From assembly GCA_026706485.1 (NCBI GenBank), contig JAPOYR010000011.1, positions 1 through 64,000 of the forward strand: 64,000 nucleotides of DNA, given 5' to 3'. Origin of the DNA: Chloroflexota bacterium (GTDB lineage Bacteria; Chloroflexota; UBA11872). Within the stretch, counting starts at the first letter, position 1. Each line of letters starts with the position of its first letter. Both the position numbers and the translations under genes were made by a program. The notes under the pieces were generated by a model. The model was not told where the DNA came from, did not search any database, and worked only from the letters and a program-made list of their open reading frames with translations. Shown here piece after piece: positions 7,772 to 18,145 of this stretch.

Positions 7772-8230
7772 CTACTTGCCGCAGGCCCCCGCGGTGACGC
7801 CGGACCCGTCGGTGTTGAACGAGCTGCCGCAGCCGCAGGTCGTCTGGGCGTTGGGGTTTCGGACCGAGAAGCCGCGACCCATCATGCTGTCGATGAAGTC
7901 GATCTCGGCTCCTGCGATCAGGTGCGCCGTGTGCCCATCGATGTAGACCTCGACGCCGTTCGACTCGGCCGTGATGTCGGTCGGCTCCGGCTCGTGGGCG
8001 AGCGCCATGGCGTATTCATAGCCCGCGCAGCCGCCGCCGATCACCGCGACCTTGAGCGCGCCTTGGGTGTGTCCCCGCTCCGAGAGGATCTCGCCGAAGG
8101 CGCGCGCCGCGCGATCGGTGACCGCCACCGGCGAGGGCGGCGGCGGGGCAGCCATCGGCAGCCCGATCGGTTCGTCAGCCGGGCCATCCATCGGCAGCGA
8201 GATTCGGCCGTCGGTTTGCACTGCACTCAT
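7772..8230 (-). CDS. A-type iron-sulfur carrier (HesB/IscA/ErpA family)
   Basis: A 152-residue A-type scaffold/carrier that delivers Fe-S clusters to apoproteins. All three conserved cysteines are present: C68 in 'GGGCAGYEY' and C132/C134 in 'TTCGCGSSF'. The first 33 or so residues are a Pro-rich, low-complexity extension absent from the roughly 107-residue E. coli homologs. The gene is alone on its strand, not in an isc or suf operon, and diverges from folC. ErpA versus IscA cannot be decided. Confidence 0.92.
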   Translation of the reverse strand: MSAVQTDGRISLPMDGPADEPIGLPMAAPPPPSPVAVTDRAARAFGEILSERGHTQGALKVAVIGGGCAGYEYAMALAHEPEPTDITAESNGVEVYIDGHTAHLIAGAEIDFIDSMMGRGFSVRNPNAQTTCGCGSSFNTDGSGVTAGACGK

Positions 8231-8454
8231 CGTGCGTCATTCCTCAATTGCAGGGCGTTTGCAGCCTTCCCCCGAAGCTAGCACGAGGGACGCTCGGCGG
8301 CGAGCCAAGCAGGAGTGTCGCAGCCCGGTCAAAGCCAAGACTACGCGCGCACAAGTCTCGGAAATGCGAATGCCAGGCGCAGGTCTTCTAGGATCACCTG
8401 TTACACCCGAACAGCGAAGCTGTGACTCGTTTCACGCGTGGAAGACCTCCCTCC

Positions 8455-9807
8455 ATGACCTACGTCGAGGCCCTGCGCTGGATCTATGGCTTCGCCGACC
8501 TGGAGCGCGGCGTGGGCCACGCGGGCCGGGAGGCCTATGCGGCGGGCCCGGCGCGCACGCGGAGGCTGCTGCGCGCCCTCGGCGATCCACACCTCGGCCT
8601 GACCTGCGTCCACGTCGGCGGCAGCAAGGGGAAGGGCAGTGTTTGCACGCTGGTGGCGAGCGCGTCCGAGGCCGCCGGCCTGCGGACGGGCGCCTACACC
8701 CAGCCGCATCTGCATTCGTTCCGCGAACGCTTCGCCATCGACGGTCGCGCCATCGAACCGCAGGCCTTCGCCGACCTCTGTCAACGGCTCGCGCCCCACG
8801 TCGACTCCCTGACGGCCTCCCATCGCCAGGACGGTCCCTACTCGACCTTCGAGCTGGCCACCGTGCTCGCGCTGCTGTGGTTCGCGGAGCAGGAGGTTGA
8901 CCTGGCCGTGATCGAGGTCGGGCTCGGCGGACGGCTGGACGCGACCCGCGTGATCGAACCGGCCGTGGTGGGCCTGACGACCATCGTGCTGGAGCACACG
9001 CGCGTACTGGGCGACTCGCTTGAAGCCATCGCGAGGGAGAAGGCCGGCATCATCAAGCCGCGAGTGCCGGTCGTCGCCGCCGCGCAATCCGATGAGGCGC
9101 TGGGAGTGTTCCGGGCCACGTGCGAGGCCCAAGGGGCTCCGCTGGCCGCGGTGGAACCGCTGGACTGGGAGGACGCGGCCTGGCACGAGGCGCGACTGCT
9201 GATGATGGTTCGCGCGCCCGACGGCGACGGCAGCCTGCCGGTGGGACTCGTCGGCCCGCACCAGCGTCAGAACGCCGCCGTGGCGTGGCACATCTGCCGT
9301 GAGCTGGCGGACCAGGGACTGTCGTTCGACCGCGGCGCCATCCGCGCCGGATTCGGCGCCGCGGCGTGGCCCGGACGGCTGGAGGTCGTGGCCGGCGATC
9401 CGCTGACCATTGTGGACGGCGCCCACACCCCGGAGGCCGTCGAGGCCGTCGTGACGGCGCTGCGAGAAGTCTTCGGGGTGCAGCGCGGTCCCGTGATCTT
9501 CGGTGCGCTGCGCGACAAGCGCGTGCCGGCAATGCTGGAGGCGCTGCGCGGATATGCCGCGCCGTTGATCCTGGTCGAGCCGGAGCACCCACGAGGTTGG
9601 GCGCCCGAGCGCATGGTCCGGCGATATCGGCTCACCTCGGAGATGGAAATCGCGCCGTCGGTCACGGCGGCCTTGCGTGAAGCGCGTGCGGCGCACCGGC
9701 CCGGCCAGGCCGTGCTCGCCACCGGCAGCCTGGCGGTCGCGGCCGACGTGCGCGCGGCCGCCGGCGTGCCGCATGAAGTCGACCCTGAGCCGTGGGCAGG
9801 GCCGTAG
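8455..9807 (+). CDS. folC: bifunctional dihydrofolate synthase / folylpolyglutamate synthase
   Basis: A Mur-ligase-family enzyme of about 450 residues that adds glutamate to dihydropteroate and to folates in the cytosol. The ATP-binding loop 'GGSKGKGS' is at residues 55-62, followed by 'TQPHLHSFRERF', 'IEVGLGGRLDATRVIEP', 'IAREKAGIIK' and the C-terminal domain with 'IVDGAHTPEAV'. The ATG giving 'MTYVEALRWIYGF' matches the usual family N-terminus; an upstream GTG at 8422 would add 11 residues. It is divergent from the HesB gene and downstream is repeat-rich. Confidence 0.93.
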   Translation: MTYVEALRWIYGFADLERGVGHAGREAYAAGPARTRRLLRALGDPHLGLTCVHVGGSKGKGSVCTLVASASEAAGLRTGAYTQPHLHSFRERFAIDGRAIEPQAFADLCQRLAPHVDSLTASHRQDGPYSTFELATVLALLWFAEQEVDLAVIEVGLGGRLDATRVIEPAVVGLTTIVLEHTRVLGDSLEAIAREKAGIIKPRVPVVAAAQSDEALGVFRATCEAQGAPLAAVEPLDWEDAAWHEARLLMMVRAPDGDGSLPVGLVGPHQRQNAAVAWHICRELADQGLSFDRGAIRAGFGAAAWPGRLEVVAGDPLTIVDGAHTPEAVEAVVTALREVFGVQRGPVIFGALRDKRVPAMLEALRGYAAPLILVEPEHPRGWAPERMVRRYRLTSEMEIAPSVTAALREARAAHRPGQAVLATGSLAVAADVRAAAGVPHEVDPEPWAGP

Positions 9808-9846
9808 GGTGGAGGTTGGATCTGCTTCGCGCGTTGGTGACTTTAG

Positions 9847-9877
9847 GGTGGATTCCCGCCTCCGCGGGAATGACGGA
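9847..9877. repeat. family B palindrome
   Basis: GGTGGATTCCCGCC, TCC, GCGGGAATGACGGA. The stem is close to that of the copy at 221. It sits between folC and the DUF1992 operon. Confidence 0.8.
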
Positions 9878-9957
9878 CCCGAATTGCCCGCGGCCGGTAT
9901 TGTCCCAGGCCCTCTCGGCAGCCAAGCTGAGTGACGATGACCGGACACAGAGAAGGC

Positions 9958-9983
9958 GGGCGCCCACAAGGGGCGCCCTTACA
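9958..9983. repeat. family A palindrome, GGGCGCCC variant
   Basis: GGGCGCCC, ACAAG, GGGCGCCCTTACA. It differs from the copy at 7677 by one base. It ends 24 bases upstream of the DUF1992 gene. Confidence 0.75.
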
Positions 9984-10007
9984 ACTCAGTCAGGCGTTAG
10001 TCGCCGT

Positions 10008-10523
10008 ATGACCAGCGACGACGTGCGTCCGATCCGACGGCGTGTTGAGCAGGCCATCGAGCAGGCCGTCGCCGAAGGCGCGTTCGACAACCTGGCGGGA
10101 GCTGGACTCCCGCTCAAGTCGGAAACAGGAATCGTTCCAAACGAGTTGCGGGTACCGTTCAAGGTGCTGGAAAACGCCGGCATGGCTCCCGCCTGGGTGG
10201 AGCTGGCCGCCGAGATCGAGCGGCGTATCGACGAGTTCCGTGCGGCTCGGCACGACCATGATCGGCGAATGCGCCGGGCGTGCGCGCACGCGCTGGCGGG
10301 GACGGCCGGCGACTTCGCCGCGCGGTTCCGTGCCGCGGGCCACGCCCACCAGGAGCTGCGCGACGCGCTGGCAAAGGACGTGAGAGGCATCGTGCGCCTG
10401 ATCGACCGGTTCAACACCATGGCGCCGGCCAGTGCGCCGCGATTCGGCTTTCTGGCGCGCGCCGAGCTCGAAGCCGTGGACGCCATATGGCCATGGCCCG
10501 CGCCGGGCGGCGACCGGGCGTGA
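10008..10523 (+). CDS. DUF1992 (DnaJC28-like conserved domain) protein
   Basis: A 171-residue protein. 'RVEQAIEQAVAEGAFDNLAGAGLPL' and 'NELRVPFKVLENAGMAPAWVEL' (about residues 10-65) match the DUF1992 domain found in bacterial YhdN-like proteins and eukaryotic DNAJC28; its biochemical role is unknown. The rest is Arg/Ala-rich helix. The open frame extends upstream to 9792 through two palindromic repeats, so the ATG at 10008 is chosen. It is the first gene of a coupled operon: its TGA overlaps the GTG of the next gene by four bases. Confidence 0.8.
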   Translation: MTSDDVRPIRRRVEQAIEQAVAEGAFDNLAGAGLPLKSETGIVPNELRVPFKVLENAGMAPAWVELAAEIERRIDEFRAARHDHDRRMRRACAHALAGTAGDFAARFRAAGHAHQELRDALAKDVRGIVRLIDRFNTMAPASAPRFGFLARAELEAVDAIWPWPAPGGDRA

Positions 10524-11656
10524 AGCGGCAAGCCCGGGCACTCCTCGGTCGGCTCGTCGCCGCAATCCTCGTTCCGCCGTTCGGCGCACTCGCGCTTTGG
10601 CGCAGAGCGTTGGGAGTTGGAAGCGATCGCGGCGAGCCTCAGTCGGTGCTGCTGGTGCGACTCGACCTGATGGGTGACGTGGTGAACGGGCTGTCGGCCG
10701 CCCACGCGGCGCGGCAGCGGTGGCCTCGGGCGCACATCGCCTTCATGGCGCCGCCTCAGTGGCGAGCGATCGTGGAACGCTGCTCGGCGGTGGACGAAAC
10801 GATCGGCCTTGATCCCGCGGTCGTCACGCATTGGCCCGCCTGCCTGAATCCGGGGCGCTGGTGGAGTCTGCTGCGAGCGCTCCTTGCCCTGCGCCGGCGT
10901 CGCTTCGACCTGGCCGTGAGCATCTACGGGCCGATTGCCGGGACGGTGGTGGCGCTGAGCGGCGCCCGCGAGCGCCGCGGCTACGAACGCGAGGCCCCGC
11001 CGTTCAGCTTCGACCGGGCCTTCGCCGGTGAACGGCGTAACGGCGGGCCGCACGAGACCGAGCTGGCGGCGCGCCTGATTGGTGACGAGCTTCCGCCCTG
11101 GCGCACCATCGACCGCACCGACGACCTTCCCATGCCGACGGCCCTGACCGGAGCCGGCCGGCCGCTGGTCGTGGCGCACGCCGGCGCGGCGCACGGTGAC
11201 GCCAAGCGTTGGCGCGAGGAACACTGGAAACACACGCTGGCGGAACTAGCGGCCGGTGGTGCGACGGTCGCGCTCGTCGGGCTGGCTGGCGACCGCGCGC
11301 TGGCTCGGCGGCTGCAGGAGTCAGTCGATAGTCTGATCGACCTCACCGGCGAAACGTCGCTCGAATCGCTCATGGGCACGCTCCTGGCGGCGGACCTCGT
11401 GATCTCCACGGACAGCGGTCCGGCGCACCTGGCGCGGGCGCTGGGAACCAGAGTGATCGCCTTGCACGGGCCGACCGACACCGCCCTGCACGGACCCGGC
11501 GATCCCGCGTGCGCGGCCCTGCGCCTGGAGATGCCGTGCGGGCCTTGCTACGACTTCCGCCGCATGGCGACCTGCCAGTTCGGCGATACGCTCTGCATGG
11601 AATGGCTCCATCCCGACCGCGTCGTCGGCGCCGCGCGCTCGATGCTGCCCACATGA
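10520..11656 (+). CDS. glycosyltransferase family 9 protein
   Basis: A 378-residue heptosyltransferase-like GT-B enzyme. 'SVLLVRLDLMGDVVNGLSAA' (near residue 37) is the GT9 N-terminal motif, and the C-terminal nucleotide-sugar site has 'LVISTDSGPAHLARALGTRVIALHG'. A 'CGPCYDFRRMATCQFGDTLC' Cys cluster near the C-terminus is typical of many GT9 proteins. GTG at 10520 gives a 4-nt overlap with the DUF1992 stop; an ATG at 10487 would overlap more. It presumably transfers a sugar to a membrane-linked glycan, acceptor unknown. It is translationally coupled to the next gene. Confidence 0.88.
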   Translation: MKRQARALLGRLVAAILVPPFGALALWRRALGVGSDRGEPQSVLLVRLDLMGDVVNGLSAAHAARQRWPRAHIAFMAPPQWRAIVERCSAVDETIGLDPAVVTHWPACLNPGRWWSLLRALLALRRRRFDLAVSIYGPIAGTVVALSGARERRGYEREAPPFSFDRAFAGERRNGGPHETELAARLIGDELPPWRTIDRTDDLPMPTALTGAGRPLVVAHAGAAHGDAKRWREEHWKHTLAELAAGGATVALVGLAGDRALARRLQESVDSLIDLTGETSLESLMGTLLAADLVISTDSGPAHLARALGTRVIALHGPTDTALHGPGDPACAALRLEMPCGPCYDFRRMATCQFGDTLCMEWLHPDRVVGAARSMLPT

Positions 11657-12441
11657 GCGGCGCACCCGCCGCCGAGACTCAGGCGCTTCAAGCGCTCGAG
11701 TTTCGCGTGCTCGGCACGCGCGTGCACGGCGTCGACCTGGGCCAGGCCACCGCGTGGATCGACGCCTGGGCGCAGGCGGGCGCGCGCGCGCACATCGCCA
11801 CCGTCAACCCCGAATTCGTGATGCTCGCGCGCCAAGACGCCGAATTCAACGACCTGCTGGAGCGCACCCGGCTCAACGTGCCGGACGGGGTCGGCGTCGT
11901 GCTCGACGGACGCCTGGGCGGCGCGCGCGTCCCAGGCCGCGTAACCGGCGTGACGCTAATGCACGAGGCGATGCGGTTGGCCGCGGTCCGGGAGTGGCCC
12001 GTGGCGCTCGTCGGCGGCGCGCCGGGCGTGGCCGAGGCCGCCGCCGAGCGGCTGGTCCACGACGTGCCGGGACTGCGGCCGCCGCACACCTATGGCGGCG
12101 CGCGCGGACCCGAGGGCGACGCCGCGGCCCGGGATTTCCTGCGAGACGTGCGCCCGCGCATCCTTTGCGTCGGCTACGGCGCGCCGCACCAGGAGCTTTG
12201 GATCGATCGCAACGTCAGCTCGGACGCGGCGTGCGTGGCCATTGGCATAGGCGGGACGCTGGACTATCTGAGCGGCCGCGTGCCGCGCGCGCCGGCCGCG
12301 CTGCGATCGGTAGGCCTCGAATGGGCCTACCGGCTATGGCGGCAACCATCGCGCTGGCGCCGCATGCGGGTGCTGCCGGTCTTCGCCGCGCTGGCAGTCC
12401 GCGAGATTCTTGACCGCAAGACCAAGGACGCCGCCGAATGA
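11653..12441 (+). CDS. WecG/TagA/CpsF family glycosyltransferase
   Basis: A 262-residue GT26 enzyme. 'HIATVNPEFVMLARQDAEF', 'LNVPDGVGVVLDGRLGG', 'RVTGVTLMHEAM' and 'ILCVGYGAPHQELWIDRN' are the family blocks; the second contains the candidate catalytic Asp. Homologs add ManNAc(A) or related sugars to an undecaprenyl-PP-linked sugar at the membrane during teichoic acid, enterobacterial common antigen or exopolysaccharide synthesis. ATGA overlap with the GT9 gene upstream and with the kinase gene downstream indicates coupled translation. Together with two LCP genes, a wall-linked polymer is plausible, but the product is unknown. Confidence 0.9.
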   Translation: MSGAPAAETQALQALEFRVLGTRVHGVDLGQATAWIDAWAQAGARAHIATVNPEFVMLARQDAEFNDLLERTRLNVPDGVGVVLDGRLGGARVPGRVTGVTLMHEAMRLAAVREWPVALVGGAPGVAEAAAERLVHDVPGLRPPHTYGGARGPEGDAAARDFLRDVRPRILCVGYGAPHQELWIDRNVSSDAACVAIGIGGTLDYLSGRVPRAPAALRSVGLEWAYRLWRQPSRWRRMRVLPVFAALAVREILDRKTKDAAE

Positions 12442-13352
12442 GCCGCGTGGTCGTGGTCGGCAGCCTCAACCTGGACATCGTCATGCGCCTGCCGCGCATT
12501 CCGCGTCCAGGCGAGACCGTGCACGGCGGGCGCATCGGCCGCTATCCCGGCGGCAAGGGCGCGAATCAGGCCGTCGCGGCCGCGCGCGCCGGGGCGGCGG
12601 TGGCGATGGTTGGCGCCGTGGGTCGGGACGATGCCGGCGACGCGTTGCTCAGGTCGCTCGCCGCGGCCGGCGTGGATCGGGCCGATGTGCGCCGGAACAC
12701 CGACGCCGCCACCGGCACCGCCATGATCGTCGTCGACAGCTCGGGCGCCAACGCCATCGCCTTGGCGGAGGGGGCCAATCTGGCCGTGCGGCCGGAGGAC
12801 GCGGCGCGCGCGGTGACCGCGCACGATCCCGCCGTCGTCGCGGTCCAGCGGGAAGTGCCGGACGCGGCTGTTCGGGCCGCCCTGAGCCATGCGCCCGCGG
12901 GGGCCATCCGCGTGATGAATGCCGCGCCTCTGGAGCCGGACGCCATCCTGCCGCTCGACGTGATCGACTTGCTGGTCGTGAACGAGATCGAGGCGTCGGA
13001 TTTGTTGGGATCGCCGGTCACGAGCGACGACGCGCCCGACGCCGCGCGACGCCTGGCCGCCGGCGTCACGCGGGGATGCGTGATCACGCTGGGCGGCGAC
13101 GGCCTGGCGGCATGGGTGGACCGTCAGGCGCTGCGCCTCCACGCCCACCCCGTCAACGTCGTCGACACGACCGGCGCCGGAGACGCATTCTGCGGCGCCA
13201 TGGCCGCCGCGCTGGCACTGGGCAAACCGATGCCGACCGCGCTCGCCTGGGGCAACGCCGCCGGTGCGCTGGCGGCCAGCCGGCCCGGCGCGCAGCCGTC
13301 GATGCCCACCCGTGCGGAGATCGCCGCGCAGCTGGCCACGTCCATCGTCTAG
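12438..13352 (+). CDS. PfkB-family carbohydrate kinase, ribokinase-like
   Basis: A 304-residue sugar kinase. The N-terminal signature 'VVVGSLNLDIVMRLPRIPRP' and 'GRYPGGKGANQAVAAARAG' match ribokinase, and the C-terminal signature 'VVDTTGAGDAFCGAMAAAL' carries the catalytic Asp and anion hole. It is the last gene of the four-gene operon (ATGA overlap). Ribokinase would phosphorylate ribose, but the glycosyltransferase neighbours make another sugar possible, and no rbs transporter is adjacent. A family C hairpin follows about 100 bases downstream. Confidence 0.88.
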   Translation: MSRVVVVGSLNLDIVMRLPRIPRPGETVHGGRIGRYPGGKGANQAVAAARAGAAVAMVGAVGRDDAGDALLRSLAAAGVDRADVRRNTDAATGTAMIVVDSSGANAIALAEGANLAVRPEDAARAVTAHDPAVVAVQREVPDAAVRAALSHAPAGAIRVMNAAPLEPDAILPLDVIDLLVVNEIEASDLLGSPVTSDDAPDAARRLAAGVTRGCVITLGGDGLAAWVDRQALRLHAHPVNVVDTTGAGDAFCGAMAAALALGKPMPTALAWGNAAGALAASRPGAQPSMPTRAEIAAQLATSIV

Positions 13353-13450
13353 CCAGCAGTCACGGTCGCCATGGGGATGGTCTGAACGATTCTTCGCGAT
13401 GGTGGTGTTCGCAGCCGTCACGCGGAGGGGTCAAACAGCCCCTCCGGCAG

Positions 13451-13498
13451 CGCCAGCCGTTGACCCCCATCCCAACCTTCCCCCTTCCAGGGGGAAGG
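13451..13498. repeat. family C hairpin repeat (terminator-like)
   Basis: CGCCAGCCGTTGACCCCCAT then CCCAACCTTCCCCC, TTCCA, GGGGGAAGG. It differs from the copy at 3644 at only a few bases. It lies between the convergent ribokinase-like and MFS genes, consistent with a bidirectional terminator or a mobile palindrome. Confidence 0.7.
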
Positions 13499-13523
13499 CG
13501 CTCTAGCAGTGCTCTTCTGGAGT

Positions 13524-14675
13524 TCAGGCCGACGCCGGCGATGGCTCGACCTGCTCGCGGCGCGGCATCCAGGGCAGCACCGCCAGCACCACCAACTGCG
13601 CCAGCGCCATCCCGGCGAACGCCACGTTCAACCCCGCCGCGTCGCCGATGATGCCGGTGACGTAGTTCCCCACGGCGCCGGCGCCGAAGGACAGGCCGAG
13701 TACGACGCCGCTGGCCGCGCCCATGTGACCCGGCAGCAGCCGCTGCACCATCACGACCGTGGGCGTGAAACCGGCGCCAAGGAATGCCCCCATCACCGCG
13801 CCGAGCGGAATGTGCCACGGGCCGAAGGGCAGGAGCCCGAAGGCCAGCATCGCAGGAATCATCACCAGGGATGACACGGCGAGAATCCGGCGCACGCCGA
13901 AGCGGTCGGTGGAGACGCCGCCAGCGAAGGCGCCCACCGCGTGGCCGACCAGATACGCCGAAAGCACGATGCCCGCGCGCACGGGGTCCGGCCGGTCGGG
14001 CGACACGAAAACGGGGACGAAGGTCACGAGCGCGGCGTAGGCCCAGCCGCGCACCACGGCCACCAGCAAAAGTCCGACGAGCGCCGCCGAAATCCCACGA
14101 AACGCGGTCCGCCCCACGGCAACGCTGACGCTCGGCTGTTGCGGGGCCCGGAAGTTGCGCAGCGACTAGGCCATGAACGCCGACACCACCAGCACCGGCG
14201 CGAGCACCACCGGCACCCAGTCGGTGCCGCCGGCCTCCAGCACGCCGCCCAGGATCAGCGGCGCGACGGCGAACGCGGCGTGTCCACCCAGGAAAAACAG
14301 CGCAACGTTCGTTCCGGTATTGCGGCCCTGGGCCTCGTTGGCAATGGCCGCGCCCTGGGGATGAAATGCCGCGACGCCGACGGCAGCCACCACCAGGTAC
14401 ACCACCAGCAGCGGATAGCTGGGCGCAAACGCGGCCACGGCCACCCATACCGCAATCCAAGCGGGGCTGATCGATGCGAGCCAGCGCCGTCCCATACGGT
14501 CGCCGATGTAGCCGAACAGCGGCTGAATCACCGAGGTCGTCAAGGCCCAGGCGAGCGCCGCCAGACCGATCATGCCGTAGGACATCTCCAGCCGCACGGC
14601 CAGGATGGGATAGAGCATGCTCGGCCCCAGGGCGGAGAAGTCCGACGCGAAGTGGCCCAGCGCGACGGTGATCAC
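13524..14675 (-). pseudogene. Fsr-like MFS transporter split by an in-frame TAG
   Basis: Two halves lie in the same reading frame. The N-terminal half (14675-14166) has 'ALGHFASDFSALGPSMLYPI', 'PLFGYIGDRMGRRW' and 'VAAFHPQGAAIA', which resemble the fosmidomycin-resistance (Fsr) branch of the MFS. It ends '...SAFMA' at a TAG at 14168-14166. Reading past this codon, the frame stays open for 213 further codons and gives the second six-helix half ('GVSTDRFGVRRILAV', 'GAGFTPTVVMVQRLLPG'). The full length would be about 383 residues, normal for an MFS. A single substitution (for example CAG or TGG to TAG) explains it. A recoded or sequencing-error stop cannot be excluded. The start is GTG at 14675. 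Confidence 0.8.
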
Positions 14676-14821
14676 GGCCTGCCGGCCGGCAAGGATTCGC
14701 GAGGCGGTTCGACCTTCGAGGCCTCGGCGCTACAGCCGGGACGGCCCCGTGACGGTGGTACATTCGCAGGCCAAGCGTACGCACCGTCGGCGCACCTCGC
14801 ATGCCTCCCCCTGCCGCCGTT

Positions 14822-17473
<2,652 letters not shown>

Positions 17474-17528
17474 CTTCAACGGCGTGACCCAGAATCTCCA
17501 ATCCGACCCGAATCGGGCGGCCTAATCC

Positions 17529-17729
17529 ATGCCGAAGGTGCGGGACGCAATCCGGATGGTGGAGCGCGACGGCTGGAGCCACGTGGCCACGCGGGGGAGC
17601 CACCGACAGTTCCGACACCCGGTGAAGCCGGGCAAGGTCACGATTCCTGGCAAACCGAGCGACGACGTGGGGCCGAAGCTCTGGGCCAGTATCATGAGGC
17701 AGGCTGGCATCGAGAAAGAACGTCGATGA
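17529..17729 (+). CDS. hicA: HicA-family toxin (mRNA interferase)
   Basis: A 66-residue dsRBD-like protein. 'MVERDGWSHVATRGSHRQFRH' contains the conserved G-S-H, whose His is catalytic in HicA RNases, followed by 'KVTIPGKPSDDVGPKLWASI'. It is encoded upstream of and overlapping (ATGA) the HicB antitoxin gene, the usual type II arrangement. It would cleave mRNA in the cytosol when not bound by HicB. Confidence 0.88.
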   Translation: MPKVRDAIRMVERDGWSHVATRGSHRQFRHPVKPGKVTIPGKPSDDVGPKLWASIMRQAGIEKERR

Positions 17730-18070
17730 AGCTCACGTACGCTGTCGTCTTCGAGCAGACGCCCAACAACTACGCCGCCTACGTGCCGGACGTCCCGGGC
17801 TGCGTCAGCACCGGCAAATCGTGGGACGAGATGCTCGCGATGATCCGCGAGGCGCTGGTGTTTCACATCGAGGCGATTCTGGAGGATGGCGAACCGCTCC
17901 CGGAGCCGAGGATGTCCATCGACGAGGCCATTGCGAGCCACAGCGAACCGATCGCCGATCACGTGCTCGACTCCTACCGGGAGTTCGGCGAGCCCGCCCC
18001 CACGATCTCGACCCGGTTTGAGATGGTTGAGATCGAGGTTTCCGCCCCGCAGGCCGTTCAGGCGGGCTGA
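17726..18070 (+). CDS. hicB: HicB-family antitoxin
   Basis: A 114-residue protein. 'YAVVFEQTPNNYAAYVPDVP' then 'GCVSTGKSWDEMLAMIREAL' is the partial RNase H-like HicB fold that inhibits HicA. The C-terminus lacks an obvious Arc-type ribbon-helix-helix or HTH DNA-binding domain, so autoregulation is not evident. The 4-nt overlap with hicA implies co-translation. It is followed after 75 bases by dnaG. Confidence 0.88.
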   Translation: MKLTYAVVFEQTPNNYAAYVPDVPGCVSTGKSWDEMLAMIREALVFHIEAILEDGEPLPEPRMSIDEAIASHSEPIADHVLDSYREFGEPAPTISTRFEMVEIEVSAPQAVQAG

Positions 18071-18105
18071 CGTACGTCCGGCGCCGATCGTCGGCGGCTA
18101 GGGAC

Positions 18106-18111
18106 TAGAAT
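18106..18111 (+). promoter_or_regulatory. candidate -10 element (TAGAAT) for dnaG
   Basis: TAGAAT lies 34 bases upstream of the GTG start at 18146, which itself has a strong GAGGAGG ribosome-binding site at 18133-18139. The -35 box is weak. Confidence 0.35.
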
Positions 18112-18145
18112 CTACGACGACCTGAGACACGCGTGAGGAGGCCGC

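Noticed and set aside
9792-10007. N-terminal extension of the DUF1992 gene from 9792
   Set aside because: The extension translates family B and family A palindromes and has no counterpart in the domain family.
12327-13421. Long minus-strand frame opposite the ribokinase-like gene
   Set aside because: The plus-strand frame has both PfkB signatures and an ATGA-coupled start; the antisense frame is low-complexity.
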